Positions 26,676-35,512 of a stretch of DNA of 64,000 nt are shown here, one piece after another (positions within the stretch are counted from its first letter, which is position 1; every line of letters starts with the position of its first letter). The DNA comes from CAITWD01 sp963842065 (GTDB lineage Bacteria; Actinomycetota; Thermoleophilia; Miltoncostaeales; Miltoncostaeaceae), in NCBI GenBank assembly GCA_963842065.1, contig CAWJEW010000007.1:372001-436000 (forward strand), written 5' to 3'. Under the pieces are notes generated by a model that did no database searches, had not been told where the DNA came from, and saw only the letters and a program-made list of their open reading frames with translations. The translations under genes and the position numbers were made by a program.

Positions 26676-28829
26676 GTGGTCGTACGTCGTTCGAGATTGG
26701 CGCCCGGAGTCGAGTGGCGCGTGCCGTCGTGGCTGATCGAGGCGGCGCTGGCCGCGCTCGCGTTCTCCGCGATCGCGATCGCGATGACGTGGCCGCTGGT
26801 GTTGCACCTCGGGTCCCGCATTCCGGGAGGCGGGGCCTTCTACGACCCGACCGGCTACTACTACGACTTCTGGTATTTCAGCACCCACGGGCTCAAGCTG
26901 TTCGGCACGGGCACGATGGCGCTCTTGGATGCGCCGTTCGGCCGGACGATCGTACCCGCGTCGTACCTCGAACAGCTCGTGACCTACGGTCCTGGCGTCC
27001 TCATCTCCGCGCTCTGGAACCCAGCCGCGGGTCTGAGCATCGTCGCGATCGCGGCACTGGCCGCGTCCGGCGGCGCGATGTACGGCTTCGTGCGGTGGCT
27101 GGGCGCGGAATGGATTGCGGCCGGCTGGGCGGGCGCCGCCCTCATGCTGAGCCCCTACCTGACCTACCGGGTCGGCGTGCACGTCCCGCTGGCGAACCTC
27201 GCGTGCCTGCCGCTTGCGTTGCTGGCCGGACTGGCGTGGATGCAGCGCCAGATCGTCGGGCGTGCGTTGTGGGTCGCGCTCAGCCTCGTGTTCGCATGGC
27301 TGACCAACCCGTATTACGGCTGCATGTGCATGACGATGGTGGCGGTGATCGGCCTGCTGGGGACGGCCTGGGCGTGGCGGGTCCTGGGCCTGCGCACCGC
27401 GATGCGGCGACTCCTTGGGCTGGCGCTCTGCATCGGGGTACTCGTCGTCGTGCCGCTCGTGATCTTGCTGAAGACCAGCGGCCCGGCCGTCCAGACCGTA
27501 TTCGGCCGCACCGCGGTCGAATTGAGTCTGTATGGGGCGCACTTCACCGACTACATCTGGCCCTCGCATGCCAGCCGTCTCATGCACTGGCTGTTGGGGG
27601 GTGGGTGGGGCGGCGCCCCTGGGGGGGAGACCACGGTGTTTCTCGGCTGGTCGACGATCCTGCTCGCGGCCGGCTGGGGCCTTGTCGCATGTCGTCGCTG
27701 GGCGGACACGCCACAGCGAATGCGGCTGATGAGCGTGGTCGCGGGCCCGCTGGTCGTCGTGCTCGGGGTGATCAGCTTGGCGAGCCCGTACCGTGTCGCG
27801 GGGCTGTCGATCGACGCGCCGAGCTATTTCATCTGGAGGGTGGCCCCGTTCCTGCGCGCGTACGGCCGGTTCGGTGGGGCCGTCATGGTCGTGGTTGTCG
27901 CGGTCGCCGCACTGGGCGTCGACCGGCTCGTTGGCAAGGTCCGCCGCCGCTATGCGGTCGTGATCGGCATCCTGCTGGTGGCGGTGTCGGCGATCGAGCT
28001 GCCCGTGGCCATGCCGATCGCGAGCGCCCCGCCGTTGGTCGCGGGCGGTCGGGACAGCGCGCCCGCAAGCCAGTTCGCCGTCTGGAGCTGGCTTGCACGC
28101 CAGACTCCGAACGGTCTGCTGATCGAGCTCCCGACGTCGTCGATCGAGCCCTATCCGTACCGAGGGTTCACGGACCGGATCTACATGTTCGGACAGACGC
28201 TCGATCACTGGACGCTGGCCAACGGAGGACTCGGCGAGGCGTCGCTCGGCGACGACTACGGACGTCTCGTCGGAGATCCCAGATATCCGGACGTCGCCGC
28301 GAACCTGGCAACCGCGGGGGTGAGCCTTGTCGTCGTGAACCCATGGGGATACGCGCAGGCGCGCCTGAGCGTGCCCGATACCATGACGCCGCCGCCGGGC
28401 TTTGCCGTCGTACGACTGTATCCTGACGGGACCGCGGTCTGGCGGGTGACCGCGCCCGCAATGCCCGGACTTGCGGTCTTTCGGCGCGGATTCTCACGGG
28501 TGGGTGTGAGTGATGCCTGGGTTCTTTGGCAGCGATCTGGCACGGTGACGCTGTACACACGTGCGCAGGGGGAGTACTTCGTGGATGTGGCGCTTGCCAG
28601 CGTTGGGATATCAGGAGCGGTACGCGTCGCGGTGGACGGCGGACCGGACGTGGTGCTGCCCGTCGTGCCGGGTCCCGCACTGCCGGTGTGGATTCCCGTG
28701 CACCTGGCGGCCGGTCAGACGACGGTGAGCGTGCGCAGCCAGGCCGCGACGGGCCAGACGGCCGTGCCGGCGATCATCAGTCAAAGCTGGCAGCTGTTGG
28801 CAGCCGGAAGTCCGGCTCCGGCGTCGTGA
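26676..28829 (+). CDS. Large polytopic membrane protein, GT-C-like (copy 1)
   Basis: The product has about 717 residues. There are roughly 10-12 transmembrane helices in the first 460 residues, then a C-terminal extracytoplasmic domain of about 250 residues. I do not recognise a named family. The layout (a first helix, then a long loop with GGGAFYDPTGYYYDFWYF before helix two) resembles GT-C glycosyltransferases or YfhO-like proteins. The loop acids could be an active site. Conserved with copy 2 are TDYIWPS, PFLRAYGRFG, LPTSSIEPYPYRGFTDRIYM and VVVNPWGYAQA. The GTG at 26676 follows AAAGGAT; ATG 26607 and 26520 are alternatives. An extracytoplasmic role in glycan transfer is a guess. Confidence 0.75.
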   Translation: MVVRRSRLAPGVEWRVPSWLIEAALAALAFSAIAIAMTWPLVLHLGSRIPGGGAFYDPTGYYYDFWYFSTHGLKLFGTGTMALLDAPFGRTIVPASYLEQLVTYGPGVLISALWNPAAGLSIVAIAALAASGGAMYGFVRWLGAEWIAAGWAGAALMLSPYLTYRVGVHVPLANLACLPLALLAGLAWMQRQIVGRALWVALSLVFAWLTNPYYGCMCMTMVAVIGLLGTAWAWRVLGLRTAMRRLLGLALCIGVLVVVPLVILLKTSGPAVQTVFGRTAVELSLYGAHFTDYIWPSHASRLMHWLLGGGWGGAPGGETTVFLGWSTILLAAGWGLVACRRWADTPQRMRLMSVVAGPLVVVLGVISLASPYRVAGLSIDAPSYFIWRVAPFLRAYGRFGGAVMVVVVAVAALGVDRLVGKVRRRYAVVIGILLVAVSAIELPVAMPIASAPPLVAGGRDSAPASQFAVWSWLARQTPNGLLIELPTSSIEPYPYRGFTDRIYMFGQTLDHWTLANGGLGEASLGDDYGRLVGDPRYPDVAANLATAGVSLVVVNPWGYAQARLSVPDTMTPPPGFAVVRLYPDGTAVWRVTAPAMPGLAVFRRGFSRVGVSDAWVLWQRSGTVTLYTRAQGEYFVDVALASVGISGAVRVAVDGGPDVVLPVVPGPALPVWIPVHLAAGQTTVSVRSQAATGQTAVPAIISQSWQLLAAGSPAPAS

Positions 28830-28842
28830 GGACGCCGACCGT

Positions 28843-31098
28843 ATGAGCCGACAGGTGACGCAGCCGCCGGGTGCGCACGACGGCTTTGACGAGGGCCTGG
28901 AGGCGCCCGACCTGCAGGTCGAACCCGTCGCGATCCCATCCGAGCCGGCCGAGGCCCCAGCAGCGGACGTCGGCCGGCGTGGCCGCGTCCGGCCGCGTGT
29001 CGTGGAAGCGGTCGCCGTCATCGGCGGGTACCTGCTGGTCGCCATCGCCATCACATGGCCGCTGGTGCTGCATATGGGAACTCGGTTTCCCGGCGGCGGG
29101 ACCTACCTGGACCCGACCGGCTACTACAACGACGTCTGGTACCTGAGCACGCACGGGTTCAAGCTGTTCGGCTCCGCGGTGCAGACGGGCATCGACGCGC
29201 CCTTTGGCCGGCCGATCATCCCGTCGGCGTATCTCGAGCAGATCGTCAGCTACGGGCCGGCGGTCATGATCGCCCGGATCTGGACGGTGGCGGCGGGGCT
29301 GAGCATCGTCGCCCTGTTCGCGCTAGTGAGCTCGGCAGCCTCGATGTACCTGCTGGTGCGGTTCCTTGGGGCTGGCCGAATTGCGGCGGCATGGTCGGGC
29401 ATCGCGTTGATGCTGAGCCCGTACCTGCTCAACCGCGTGCCGCTGCATCTGCCGCTGTCAAACCTGGCCTGCTTCCCGCTGCTACTGATCGCGTGCATTC
29501 GCTGGATGGAAAAGCCCGGGCTCCGGCGCAGCGGGTGGATCGCCCTCGCGATCGCCCTCGCGTGGCTGAGCGACCCGTATTTCGGCTTCATGGCGATGGT
29601 GATCGCCGCGGTCTGCACGATCGTCGCGCTCGTCGGCATGGCGCGGGCTGGCGGCTGGCGGATCGGCGCGCGGCGGCTCGGCGAGCTCGTCGCCGCGGTG
29701 CTCGTACTCGTCTGTGTGCCGTTGCTGATGCTCCTGATCACCAGCGGCAAGAACGTGCAGGACTCGTTCTCCCGGAACGCCGATCAGCTGGCGTTGTTCG
29801 GCGCACACGTCACCGACTACATCTGGCCCAGCCAGCAGAGCCAACTGATGGGGTGGCTCTTCGGGAGCGCCTGGTCCGGCACCGGGCCGCCGGCGGGCGT
29901 CGGGTCCGGCTCCGAGACCGCCCTGTTCTTCGGCTGGTCCACGATCGCCCTTGGCATCGCCTGGATTGTCATCGCCCGGCGTCACTGGGCGAAGCTGCCC
30001 TCGCGCCTGCGGACGACGAGCGTCCTGGCCGCCCCGCTGCTTGCGGTCCTGGTGCTGTTCAGTTTCTCCTCTCCCTACAACGTCGGTCCGGTCGGGATTC
30101 CCATGCCGAGCCGTGCCATCTTCGCCGTCGTGCCGTTCCTGCGGGCGTACGCCCGCTTCGGGGCACCCGCGATGGTGGTCATGGTCATGATCGCGGCGCT
30201 GAGCATCGACTGGGTGGTGCGACGAATGACGCGCACCAAGGCTCTTGCACTCGGCGCGCTGTGTATCGCCATCACGGTAATCGAGCTGCCGATCTCGCTA
30301 CCGATTCCGAGCGGTCCCCCGCTGGTCGTCAACGGCCCCGACAGCGCCCCGGCGAGCACGTTTGCGGTGTGGAAGTGGCTGGCCACTCAGAAGCCCGACG
30401 GGATCCTCATCGACCTCCCAACCTCCTCGATCGAGCCCCAGCCCCTCCAGGGCTTCATGGATCGGATCTGGATGTACGGACAATCCATTCACGGGTGGCC
30501 GATCGCCAACGGTCAGCTCGAGGAGCAGACGGTGGCGACCGCCTTCGGTCGTCTCATCGGGGACCCGCGCTTCCGGTTTGCCGCGGCCAACCTCGCGACC
30601 GTCGGCGTCCGGACGGTCGTCGTGCACCCGTGGGCGTTCCGCCAGGCCAAGCGAGTCCCGCCCAACACGGCCCATCCGCCGTCGGGCTTCGCGCTCGTTC
30701 GCCGCTATTCGGATGGTACGGCGGTGTGGCGGGTCACCGCGGCCCCCCGCCCGGGGGTGGCATTTCCCGAGGTCGGCTTCCTCGACACCAACGCGGACTC
30801 GTCCTACCCGTTCCTGATGAACAAGTCGTCGGGAACCATGGCGCTCTGGACGCCCCATGCCGGGACCTATTCGTTGGGGATAAGGCTGACAAGCCTGCGC
30901 GGCGTCACGGCCATCCACGTGGATTTCGGGGACGGCCAGACGGTGCAGTTCCTGGTGCGCCCGGGATCGCCGCAGACGTTCAGGGCTGTGGTCCGACTTC
31001 CGGCCGGCACGACGATTGCCCGGGTGTGGCGTACACGGGCGTCGGGGACCGGGCACGGCGCGGTCACCCGGAGCAGCCAATGGCTGTTCTTGACGTGA
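28843..31098 (+). CDS. Large polytopic membrane protein, GT-C-like (copy 2)
   Basis: The 751-residue paralogue follows copy 1 by 13 bp. It starts at ATG 28843 with a 65-residue polar N-terminus. Matching blocks include ITWPLVLHMGTRFPGGGTYLDPTGYYNDVWYLSTHGFKLF (loop 1), APFGRPIIPSAYLEQIVSYGPAVM, VTDYIWPSQQS, FLRAYARFGAPAMV and LPTSSIEPQPLQGFMDRIWMYGQ. The C-terminus after about 550 is soluble and beta-rich. Two adjacent divergent copies suggest parallel roles on different sugars or lipids. Identity is unknown; GT-C glycosyltransferase is my best guess from topology only. Confidence 0.75.
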   Translation: MSRQVTQPPGAHDGFDEGLEAPDLQVEPVAIPSEPAEAPAADVGRRGRVRPRVVEAVAVIGGYLLVAIAITWPLVLHMGTRFPGGGTYLDPTGYYNDVWYLSTHGFKLFGSAVQTGIDAPFGRPIIPSAYLEQIVSYGPAVMIARIWTVAAGLSIVALFALVSSAASMYLLVRFLGAGRIAAAWSGIALMLSPYLLNRVPLHLPLSNLACFPLLLIACIRWMEKPGLRRSGWIALAIALAWLSDPYFGFMAMVIAAVCTIVALVGMARAGGWRIGARRLGELVAAVLVLVCVPLLMLLITSGKNVQDSFSRNADQLALFGAHVTDYIWPSQQSQLMGWLFGSAWSGTGPPAGVGSGSETALFFGWSTIALGIAWIVIARRHWAKLPSRLRTTSVLAAPLLAVLVLFSFSSPYNVGPVGIPMPSRAIFAVVPFLRAYARFGAPAMVVMVMIAALSIDWVVRRMTRTKALALGALCIAITVIELPISLPIPSGPPLVVNGPDSAPASTFAVWKWLATQKPDGILIDLPTSSIEPQPLQGFMDRIWMYGQSIHGWPIANGQLEEQTVATAFGRLIGDPRFRFAAANLATVGVRTVVVHPWAFRQAKRVPPNTAHPPSGFALVRRYSDGTAVWRVTAAPRPGVAFPEVGFLDTNADSSYPFLMNKSSGTMALWTPHAGTYSLGIRLTSLRGVTAIHVDFGDGQTVQFLVRPGSPQTFRAVVRLPAGTTIARVWRTRASGTGHGAVTRSSQWLFLT

Positions 31099-31244
31099 GT
31101 GCGTGCGCCGCGCCGCCGTTCGCCAGCGCGGCCGCGCAGTCCCTCGACGCCGGGACGTCGTGCCGGGCGCATTCGACACGCAGTTCGCTCGCGGTCGGTT
31201 AGGATTCCCGCTGTTCATTTCGCCCGACCGACCCTGAGGTGCAG

Positions 31245-32531
31245 ATGCCGGACGTCAACTCGAGCCTCATTCTCCGTGTCAACGTTCCCGCCGCGCCGGG
31301 AACCTTCGGCAAGGTCGTCGCCGCCATCGGGGCGGCGGGGGGCCGGGTGGGCGCCGCTGACATCGTACGGTCGACCTTGCGCGAGGTGACGCGGGACTAC
31401 CAGGTGTACGTGCGCGACACGGCTCACGGCGAGGCGGTCGTCGCAGCGGTCTCAGCGCTCGACGGCGTCGCGGTCGTCTCGGTGACCTCGAACGTCCTGA
31501 CGGTCCACGAGGGCGGTGCGATCGGGATGAAGACCCGCGCACCCATCGCCACGCGCGACGACCTGTCAATGGCCTACACGCCTGGCGTGGCCCGCGTGTG
31601 CATGGCCATCCACCACGACTTCCAGCAGGCCTGGGAATACACCATCAAGGCCAACAGCGTGATGGTGGTCTCCGACGGCAGTGATGTGCTCGGGCTCGGC
31701 GACATCGGCGCCGAGGCATCGCTGCCGGCGTGCGAGGCCAAGAGTCTGTTTCTGCGCAATTTGGCCGGGATCGATGCATTCCCGATGCCCATTAACGCGC
31801 GCGAGCCGGAGCAGATCATCGACACCGTTGCGCTGTGCAGCTCCGTGTTCGCTGGCATCCACCTCTCGGACATCTCCGCACCACGCTGCTTCGAGATTCG
31901 CGACGCGCTCGATGCGCGTCTGGATATCCCGGTGTTCCACGACGACCAACAGGGGACGGCGGTCGCGGTGCTCGCCGGTCTGATCAACGCGCTGGCGGTC
32001 GTGGGCAAGTCGCTCGGGACCGCGACGGTGGCGGTCACCGGCCAGGACACGCCCGCCGGCCGCGGGACTGTCACGCTGCTGAGCGCCGCCGGTGTCGGCG
32101 CGATCGTGGACACGCCTGCCGGCGCGGACGCGCTCGTGCGCTTCGACCGACCGGCCACCGCGGCGTGTCTGGACGCGCTCGGTGCGGATCCGATCGTGTT
32201 CAACCTGAATGGGACGAGCACCGACGCCTTCGACCGCGCCACCGTGTACGCCAGCTCACTGCCAAGCGCCCCGAACCAGATGAACTCGGCCGTCGCCTTC
32301 CCCGGGATCTGGAAGGGTGCCCTCGCAGTCCGCGCCACGACGATCAACGACGCGATGCTGCTGGCCGCCGCCGAGGCGATCGCGGCGGTCTGTCGCGACG
32401 AGGACGGCAATGCGTCTGCCGATCTCGTGGTGCCATCGGTCATCAGCGCCAACGTCGTTCGCGACGTCGCCGCAGCCGTGCAGGCCGCTGCGGGGTCGAC
32501 GGGCGTGGCCAGGGTGGCCGCCACCGCGTAA
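31245..32531 (+). CDS. ACT-domain malic-enzyme-like protein with degenerate NAD domain
   Basis: The protein has 428 residues. An ACT-like regulatory domain spans 8-85 (LILRVNVPAAPGTFGKVVAAI). The malic-enzyme N-domain follows, with the catalytic Tyr in SMAYTPGVARVC (Y111), SDVLGLGDIGAEASLPACEAK with Lys166, and FHDDQQGTA (233-239). The family's metal-binding ED in NLEDISAPECF is SD here (208-209), so one metal ligand appears lost. In the C-terminal domain the GAGAAG dinucleotide motif is replaced by VAVTGQDTPAGRG (263-274) and the segment before PNQMNSAVAFPGIWKGAL is about 40 residues shorter than normal. So decarboxylation of malate by the usual chemistry is doubtful. ATG 31245 has GAGG upstream. 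A regulatory or novel lyase role is possible. Confidence 0.8.
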   Translation: MPDVNSSLILRVNVPAAPGTFGKVVAAIGAAGGRVGAADIVRSTLREVTRDYQVYVRDTAHGEAVVAAVSALDGVAVVSVTSNVLTVHEGGAIGMKTRAPIATRDDLSMAYTPGVARVCMAIHHDFQQAWEYTIKANSVMVVSDGSDVLGLGDIGAEASLPACEAKSLFLRNLAGIDAFPMPINAREPEQIIDTVALCSSVFAGIHLSDISAPRCFEIRDALDARLDIPVFHDDQQGTAVAVLAGLINALAVVGKSLGTATVAVTGQDTPAGRGTVTLLSAAGVGAIVDTPAGADALVRFDRPATAACLDALGADPIVFNLNGTSTDAFDRATVYASSLPSAPNQMNSAVAFPGIWKGALAVRATTINDAMLLAAAEAIAAVCRDEDGNASADLVVPSVISANVVRDVAAAVQAAAGSTGVARVAATA

Positions 32532-32544
32532 CGGGTGCACCGCG

Positions 32545-32575
32545 GGCGGACCGGGCGTATGCCGCCCGGTCCGCC
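32545..32575. terminator. Perfect hairpin between convergent genes
   Basis: A perfect 13-bp stem (GGCGGACCGGGCG / CGCCCGGTCCGCC) with a TATGC loop sits between the malic-enzyme-like gene and the stop of the convergent ABC permease. No T-run on either strand. It is well placed to stop both transcripts. Confidence 0.7.
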
Positions 32576-33357
32576 TAACGGCGCAGGGTCCGCGACATCC
32601 GAATGAGCGGGATCGGGAAGATCGCGAGGCCCATCGCGGCCAACACCAGCACGTGCAGTCCCGTCACGGCCGAGGTCTGGCCGAGCGTCAGCGCGCGAAG
32701 GACCTCGACAAGGTTGGCCAAGGGCAGGCACCACGCGATGGCCTGCGCCCACTCCGGCAGGCGGTCGAACGGGAAAAACACGCCTCCGAACAAGAACATC
32801 GGCGTCAGCACCGCGGTGAAGAAGATGTTGAAGCTCTCGATGTTGGTAACGAACGCCGTGTAGAGCATTCCCAACACCGCGAACACCAACGCTCCCAGCA
32901 GCATCACCGGCAGGCACAGCCACGCCAGCGGTGAGGAGATCAGGCCGAAGACGGCCATCACAATCAGGAAGATCGTGCCGTAGGCCATCGCCCGGGTCGT
33001 GGCCCACAGATACTCGCCGACGACGACGTCCTGGACCGAGAGCGGTGTCGTGATCGCCGCTTCATACACGCGGCGCACGTGGATCCGTACGAACGCGTTG
33101 TACGTCGTCTCGAGGATCGCGCCGAACATGACCGTCGCTCCCGCGACGCCCGGAGCGATGAAGCGCACATAATCGACGCCATCGAGCGTGCTCACGTAGG
33201 CGCCCAGCCCCAGCCCCATGACCGCCAGGTAGGCGATCGCCTCGAGAAAGCGCGGGATCAGCGTCACCACGAGGGTCTTGCGGCCGACGGTCAGATTGCG
33301 CCACCAGAACCGTCCGGCCGCGCGCGGCGAGAACTCGGCAGCAGCCCGGACGGACAC
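32575..33357 (-). CDS. ABC-2 type transporter permease (NodJ/DrrB-like)
   Basis: The 260-residue protein has six predicted transmembrane segments. The ABC-2 signature region includes GVAGATVMFGAILETTYNAFVRIHVRRVYEAAITTPLSVQDVVVGEYLWA, and FLFGGVFFPFDRLPEWAQAIAWCLPLANLVEVLRAL is the typical late block. The real start is GTG 33357, two bases after the stop of the TPR gene, with GAGGAA as ribosome binding site; the upstream extension to 33486 is shadow of that gene. It would export a polysaccharide, lipid or drug with an ATPase that is not encoded here. This is unusual because the ATPase gene normally precedes the permease. Confidence 0.85.
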   Translation of the reverse strand: MSVRAAAEFSPRAAGRFWWRNLTVGRKTLVVTLIPRFLEAIAYLAVMGLGLGAYVSTLDGVDYVRFIAPGVAGATVMFGAILETTYNAFVRIHVRRVYEAAITTPLSVQDVVVGEYLWATTRAMAYGTIFLIVMAVFGLISSPLAWLCLPVMLLGALVFAVLGMLYTAFVTNIESFNIFFTAVLTPMFLFGGVFFPFDRLPEWAQAIAWCLPLANLVEVLRALTLGQTSAVTGLHVLVLAAMGLAIFPIPLIRMSRTLRR

Positions 33358-33359
33358 GC

Positions 33360-33665
33360 CTACAGTTCCTCGAGGGCGGCCCGCAGCTCGTCGGCCATCC
33401 CGTGGTGGCCGAACTTCATGGCTTGCTCGATACCCTCGAGGTACGCGTCGGCGGCGTCGTCGTGCGCCCCGGTCGCCGCCAGGCATTCCGCAAGGCGCCC
33501 CCAGGCGTTGCCCTCGTCTTCCTGCAGGTCCAGATACGCGCGGTACTGGGCGATCGCCTCGGCGTCCCGCCCCGCTCGTTGCAGCTCGACCGCGTAGGCG
33601 AAGCGTGCGCGTGCGACGCGCGGCGCCTCATCGACCGCATGTGCGAAGTACTCGATCCGATCCAT
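33360..33665 (-). CDS. Small TPR-repeat protein
   Basis: The 101-residue protein consists almost wholly of tetratricopeptide-like helices: ARARFAYAVELQRAGRDAEAIAQYRAYLDLQ and NAWGRLAECLAATGAHDDAADAYLEGIEQAM each show the W/L-G-A-Y-F-A-P-type spacing. Such proteins are protein-interaction scaffolds. It starts at ATG 33665 and ends two bases before the permease start, so the two are coupled. Function unknown. Confidence 0.75.
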   Translation of the reverse strand: MDRIEYFAHAVDEAPRVARARFAYAVELQRAGRDAEAIAQYRAYLDLQEDEGNAWGRLAECLAATGAHDDAADAYLEGIEQAMKFGHHGMADELRAALEEL

Positions 33666-34014
33666 GGGTCAGAACCTAGCGCGGCGCTCGCCGCGTGGGC
33701 CGCCGGACCCCTCGGACCGGCTGCGGGCGAGGGGCGCTCCGGGCGGGTTTGCCGGACTCCGGGAAGGGAATCGGCATATGGTGGGTCAGTCGTCAGCGCC
33801 GACGTCCAGCGCCATTCGAATAGAGTTCGCGGTAATGTGCACCGTCGCCGCGACCGACCGCCGGATCTTCGCTCGCAGCGGGGAAGTTTGCACCAATTGT
33901 GACGACCAGAATGCGCCGTTCGTTACAAAGGTGCACAAAGGTCACGCCATTGGTAGCGTGCTGTGGGTGGAGGGCAGTTCCGACGTGCGTTTCGGCGTGT
34001 AAGCAGAGGTCGAC
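33666..34014 (+). promoter_or_regulatory. Upstream region of the nuo operon
   Basis: About 350 bp with no convincing gene separate the divergent TPR gene from nuoA. It should hold the complex I promoter. A possible -35-like TTGTGA (33897-33902) is followed about 17-19 bp later by GTTACA, a poor -10. The short repeat AAAGGT occurs twice near 33928-33942 (AAAGGTGCACAAAGGT). The TTGTGAC motif is also present upstream of the GSIII gene. This is a weak candidate only. Confidence 0.35.
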
Positions 34015-34371
34015 GTGAGGCTCTGGGACTACTTACCGATATTGGTCTTCATGGGGCTGGGCCTGATTATCGGCGGCGCCATCCTTGGCCTCTCGAAGAT
34101 CGTCCGCCCGAAGCACACTCCGGTCAAGGACCTGCCGTACGAGAGCGGCATCCTCGCCACGACGCCCGTACGCCAGCGCTTTTCGATCAGCTTCTACCTG
34201 ACCGCGATGCTGTTCATCGTGTTCGATATCGAGCTCGCGTTCATCTATCCCATCGCCGTGACGCTGCGCGATCGCGGTGTCGCGGCGCTCGTGGTGCTGC
34301 TGTCGTTTGTCGCCACGGTCGTGGTCGCACTGGTCTACATCTGGCGAAAGGGAGCCCTGGAATGGCGCTGA
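34015..34371 (+). CDS. nuoA: NADH-quinone oxidoreductase subunit A
   Basis: NuoA is a membrane subunit of complex I, helping join the peripheral arm to the proton-pumping arm. The 118-residue protein has three transmembrane helices. PYESGILATTPVRQRFSISFYLTAMLFIVFDIELAFIYPIAV is the signature, with the conserved acids of helix two. The normal cysteine of YECG is Ser here (YESG). It starts at GTG 34015 and overlaps nuoB by ten bases. It is the first gene of a 14-gene operon in canonical order. Confidence 0.96.
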   Translation: MRLWDYLPILVFMGLGLIIGGAILGLSKIVRPKHTPVKDLPYESGILATTPVRQRFSISFYLTAMLFIVFDIELAFIYPIAVTLRDRGVAALVVLLSFVATVVVALVYIWRKGALEWR

Positions 34372-35015
34372 TCCCGCCTGCCGGCGCGCCGATCGAGCGC
34401 GCACCACGCACCGACACGGCCATCGATCGCGACTTGCGCGACCTCGCCGCGACCGCCGAAGAAGAGGCATTTGTCCAGCGGTTGCTGACAACGACCGTCG
34501 ATCGTGCGCTCAGCTGGGCGCGCGCGTCGTCGATCTGGCCCGCGACATTCGGCCTGGCGTGCTGTGCCATCGAGATGATGCACACCGCCACGCCGCGCTA
34601 CGACATCGCCCGCTTCGGTGCCGAGGTCTTCCGGGCCTCGCCGCGCCAGTCGGATCTGCTGATCGTCTCCGGGCGCGTTTCGCAGAAGATGGCCCCGGTG
34701 CTGCGCCGCATCTACGACCAGATGATGGAGCCCAAGTGGGTGATTTCGATGGGGGCCTGCGCGACCTCGGGAGGGGTCTTCAACAACTACGCCATCGTGC
34801 AGGGCGTCGACAAGGTCGTGCCCGTGGATGTCTACGTGCCGGGATGCCCGCCGCGTCCTGAGAGCCTGATCGAGGGCATCTTGATCCTGCAGCGCAGCAT
34901 CGGCGCCAAGGGTCAACCGAGCTCGATCGATCTCATGCGTGAGCAGGGCCTGCCCGTGCCGGAGGACGCGGCGCGCATCGCCGCGGAGCGGCGTGCGTGG
35001 GCGGCGGCCCGTTGA
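34362..35015 (+). CDS. nuoB: NADH-quinone oxidoreductase subunit B
   Basis: NuoB carries iron-sulfur cluster N2, the last electron donor to quinone. The 217-residue protein has its four cysteine ligands: Cys67-Cys68 (LACCAIEMM), Cys133 (GACATSGG) and Cys162 (VPGCPPRP). The N-terminus is about 45 residues longer than in short homologues. ATG 34362 with GGAGCC upstream overlaps the end of nuoA. The C-terminus extends about 30 residues past the core. Confidence 0.96.
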   Translation: MALIPPAGAPIERAPRTDTAIDRDLRDLAATAEEEAFVQRLLTTTVDRALSWARASSIWPATFGLACCAIEMMHTATPRYDIARFGAEVFRASPRQSDLLIVSGRVSQKMAPVLRRIYDQMMEPKWVISMGACATSGGVFNNYAIVQGVDKVVPVDVYVPGCPPRPESLIEGILILQRSIGAKGQPSSIDLMREQGLPVPEDAARIAAERRAWAAAR

Positions 35016-35497
35016 GCGAGTACCGCAACCTCATCGACGCAGCGTGTCCGGGGGCCGTCGTCGACGAGTTCGCGGGCCCCGGCGACGAGCTGACGATCGA
35101 GATCGCACGCGAGCGCATCCGCGAGGTCTGCCGGTTCCTCAAGGGCGAGCCGGGCGCGTTTCGCCAGCTGGCGGACCTGACGTGCGTGGACGTGCTGGCC
35201 GGTGACGGCCGTGGTGGACGCTTCCGTCTGGCCTATCACCTGTTCTCGATGGAGAGCGGCGACCGGCTGCGCCTCCGAGTCTGGGCGGACGCCGGGGAGC
35301 CCGAGGTCGATTCGGTGACGCCGGTGTGGGGAACCGCCAATTGGCACGAGCGCGAGGTCTACGACATGTTCGGGGTGCGCTTCGCCGACCACCCGGACCT
35401 GTCTCGGATCCTGATGCCGTTCGACTGGGAGGGGCATCCCCTGCGGCGCGACTATCCCATCGGCGGCGAGGACGTCAAGTTCAGTGACGCGGTCTAG
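34997..35497 (+). CDS. nuoC: NADH-quinone oxidoreductase subunit C
   Basis: NuoC (30-kDa subunit) is part of the quinone-binding hydrophilic arm. FRLAYHLFSME, WGTANWHEREVYDMFGVRFADHPDLSRILMPFDWEGHPLRRDYPI are diagnostic. The annotated GTG (34997) gives 166 residues. A TTG at 35012 overlapping the nuoB stop (TTGA) is an equally good start and would fit the four-base overlaps seen elsewhere in the operon. Confidence 0.94.
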   Translation: MGGGPLSEYRNLIDAACPGAVVDEFAGPGDELTIEIARERIREVCRFLKGEPGAFRQLADLTCVDVLAGDGRGGRFRLAYHLFSMESGDRLRLRVWADAGEPEVDSVTPVWGTANWHEREVYDMFGVRFADHPDLSRILMPFDWEGHPLRRDYPIGGEDVKFSDAV

Positions 35498-35512
35498 AAC
35501 CGGGGTCTACCG

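Noticed and set aside
29055..31202. 715-codon open frame overlapping membrane protein copy 2
   Set aside because: It is a frame-shifted shadow with arginine-rich, non-membrane composition, while the other frame encodes a paralogue of the preceding gene.
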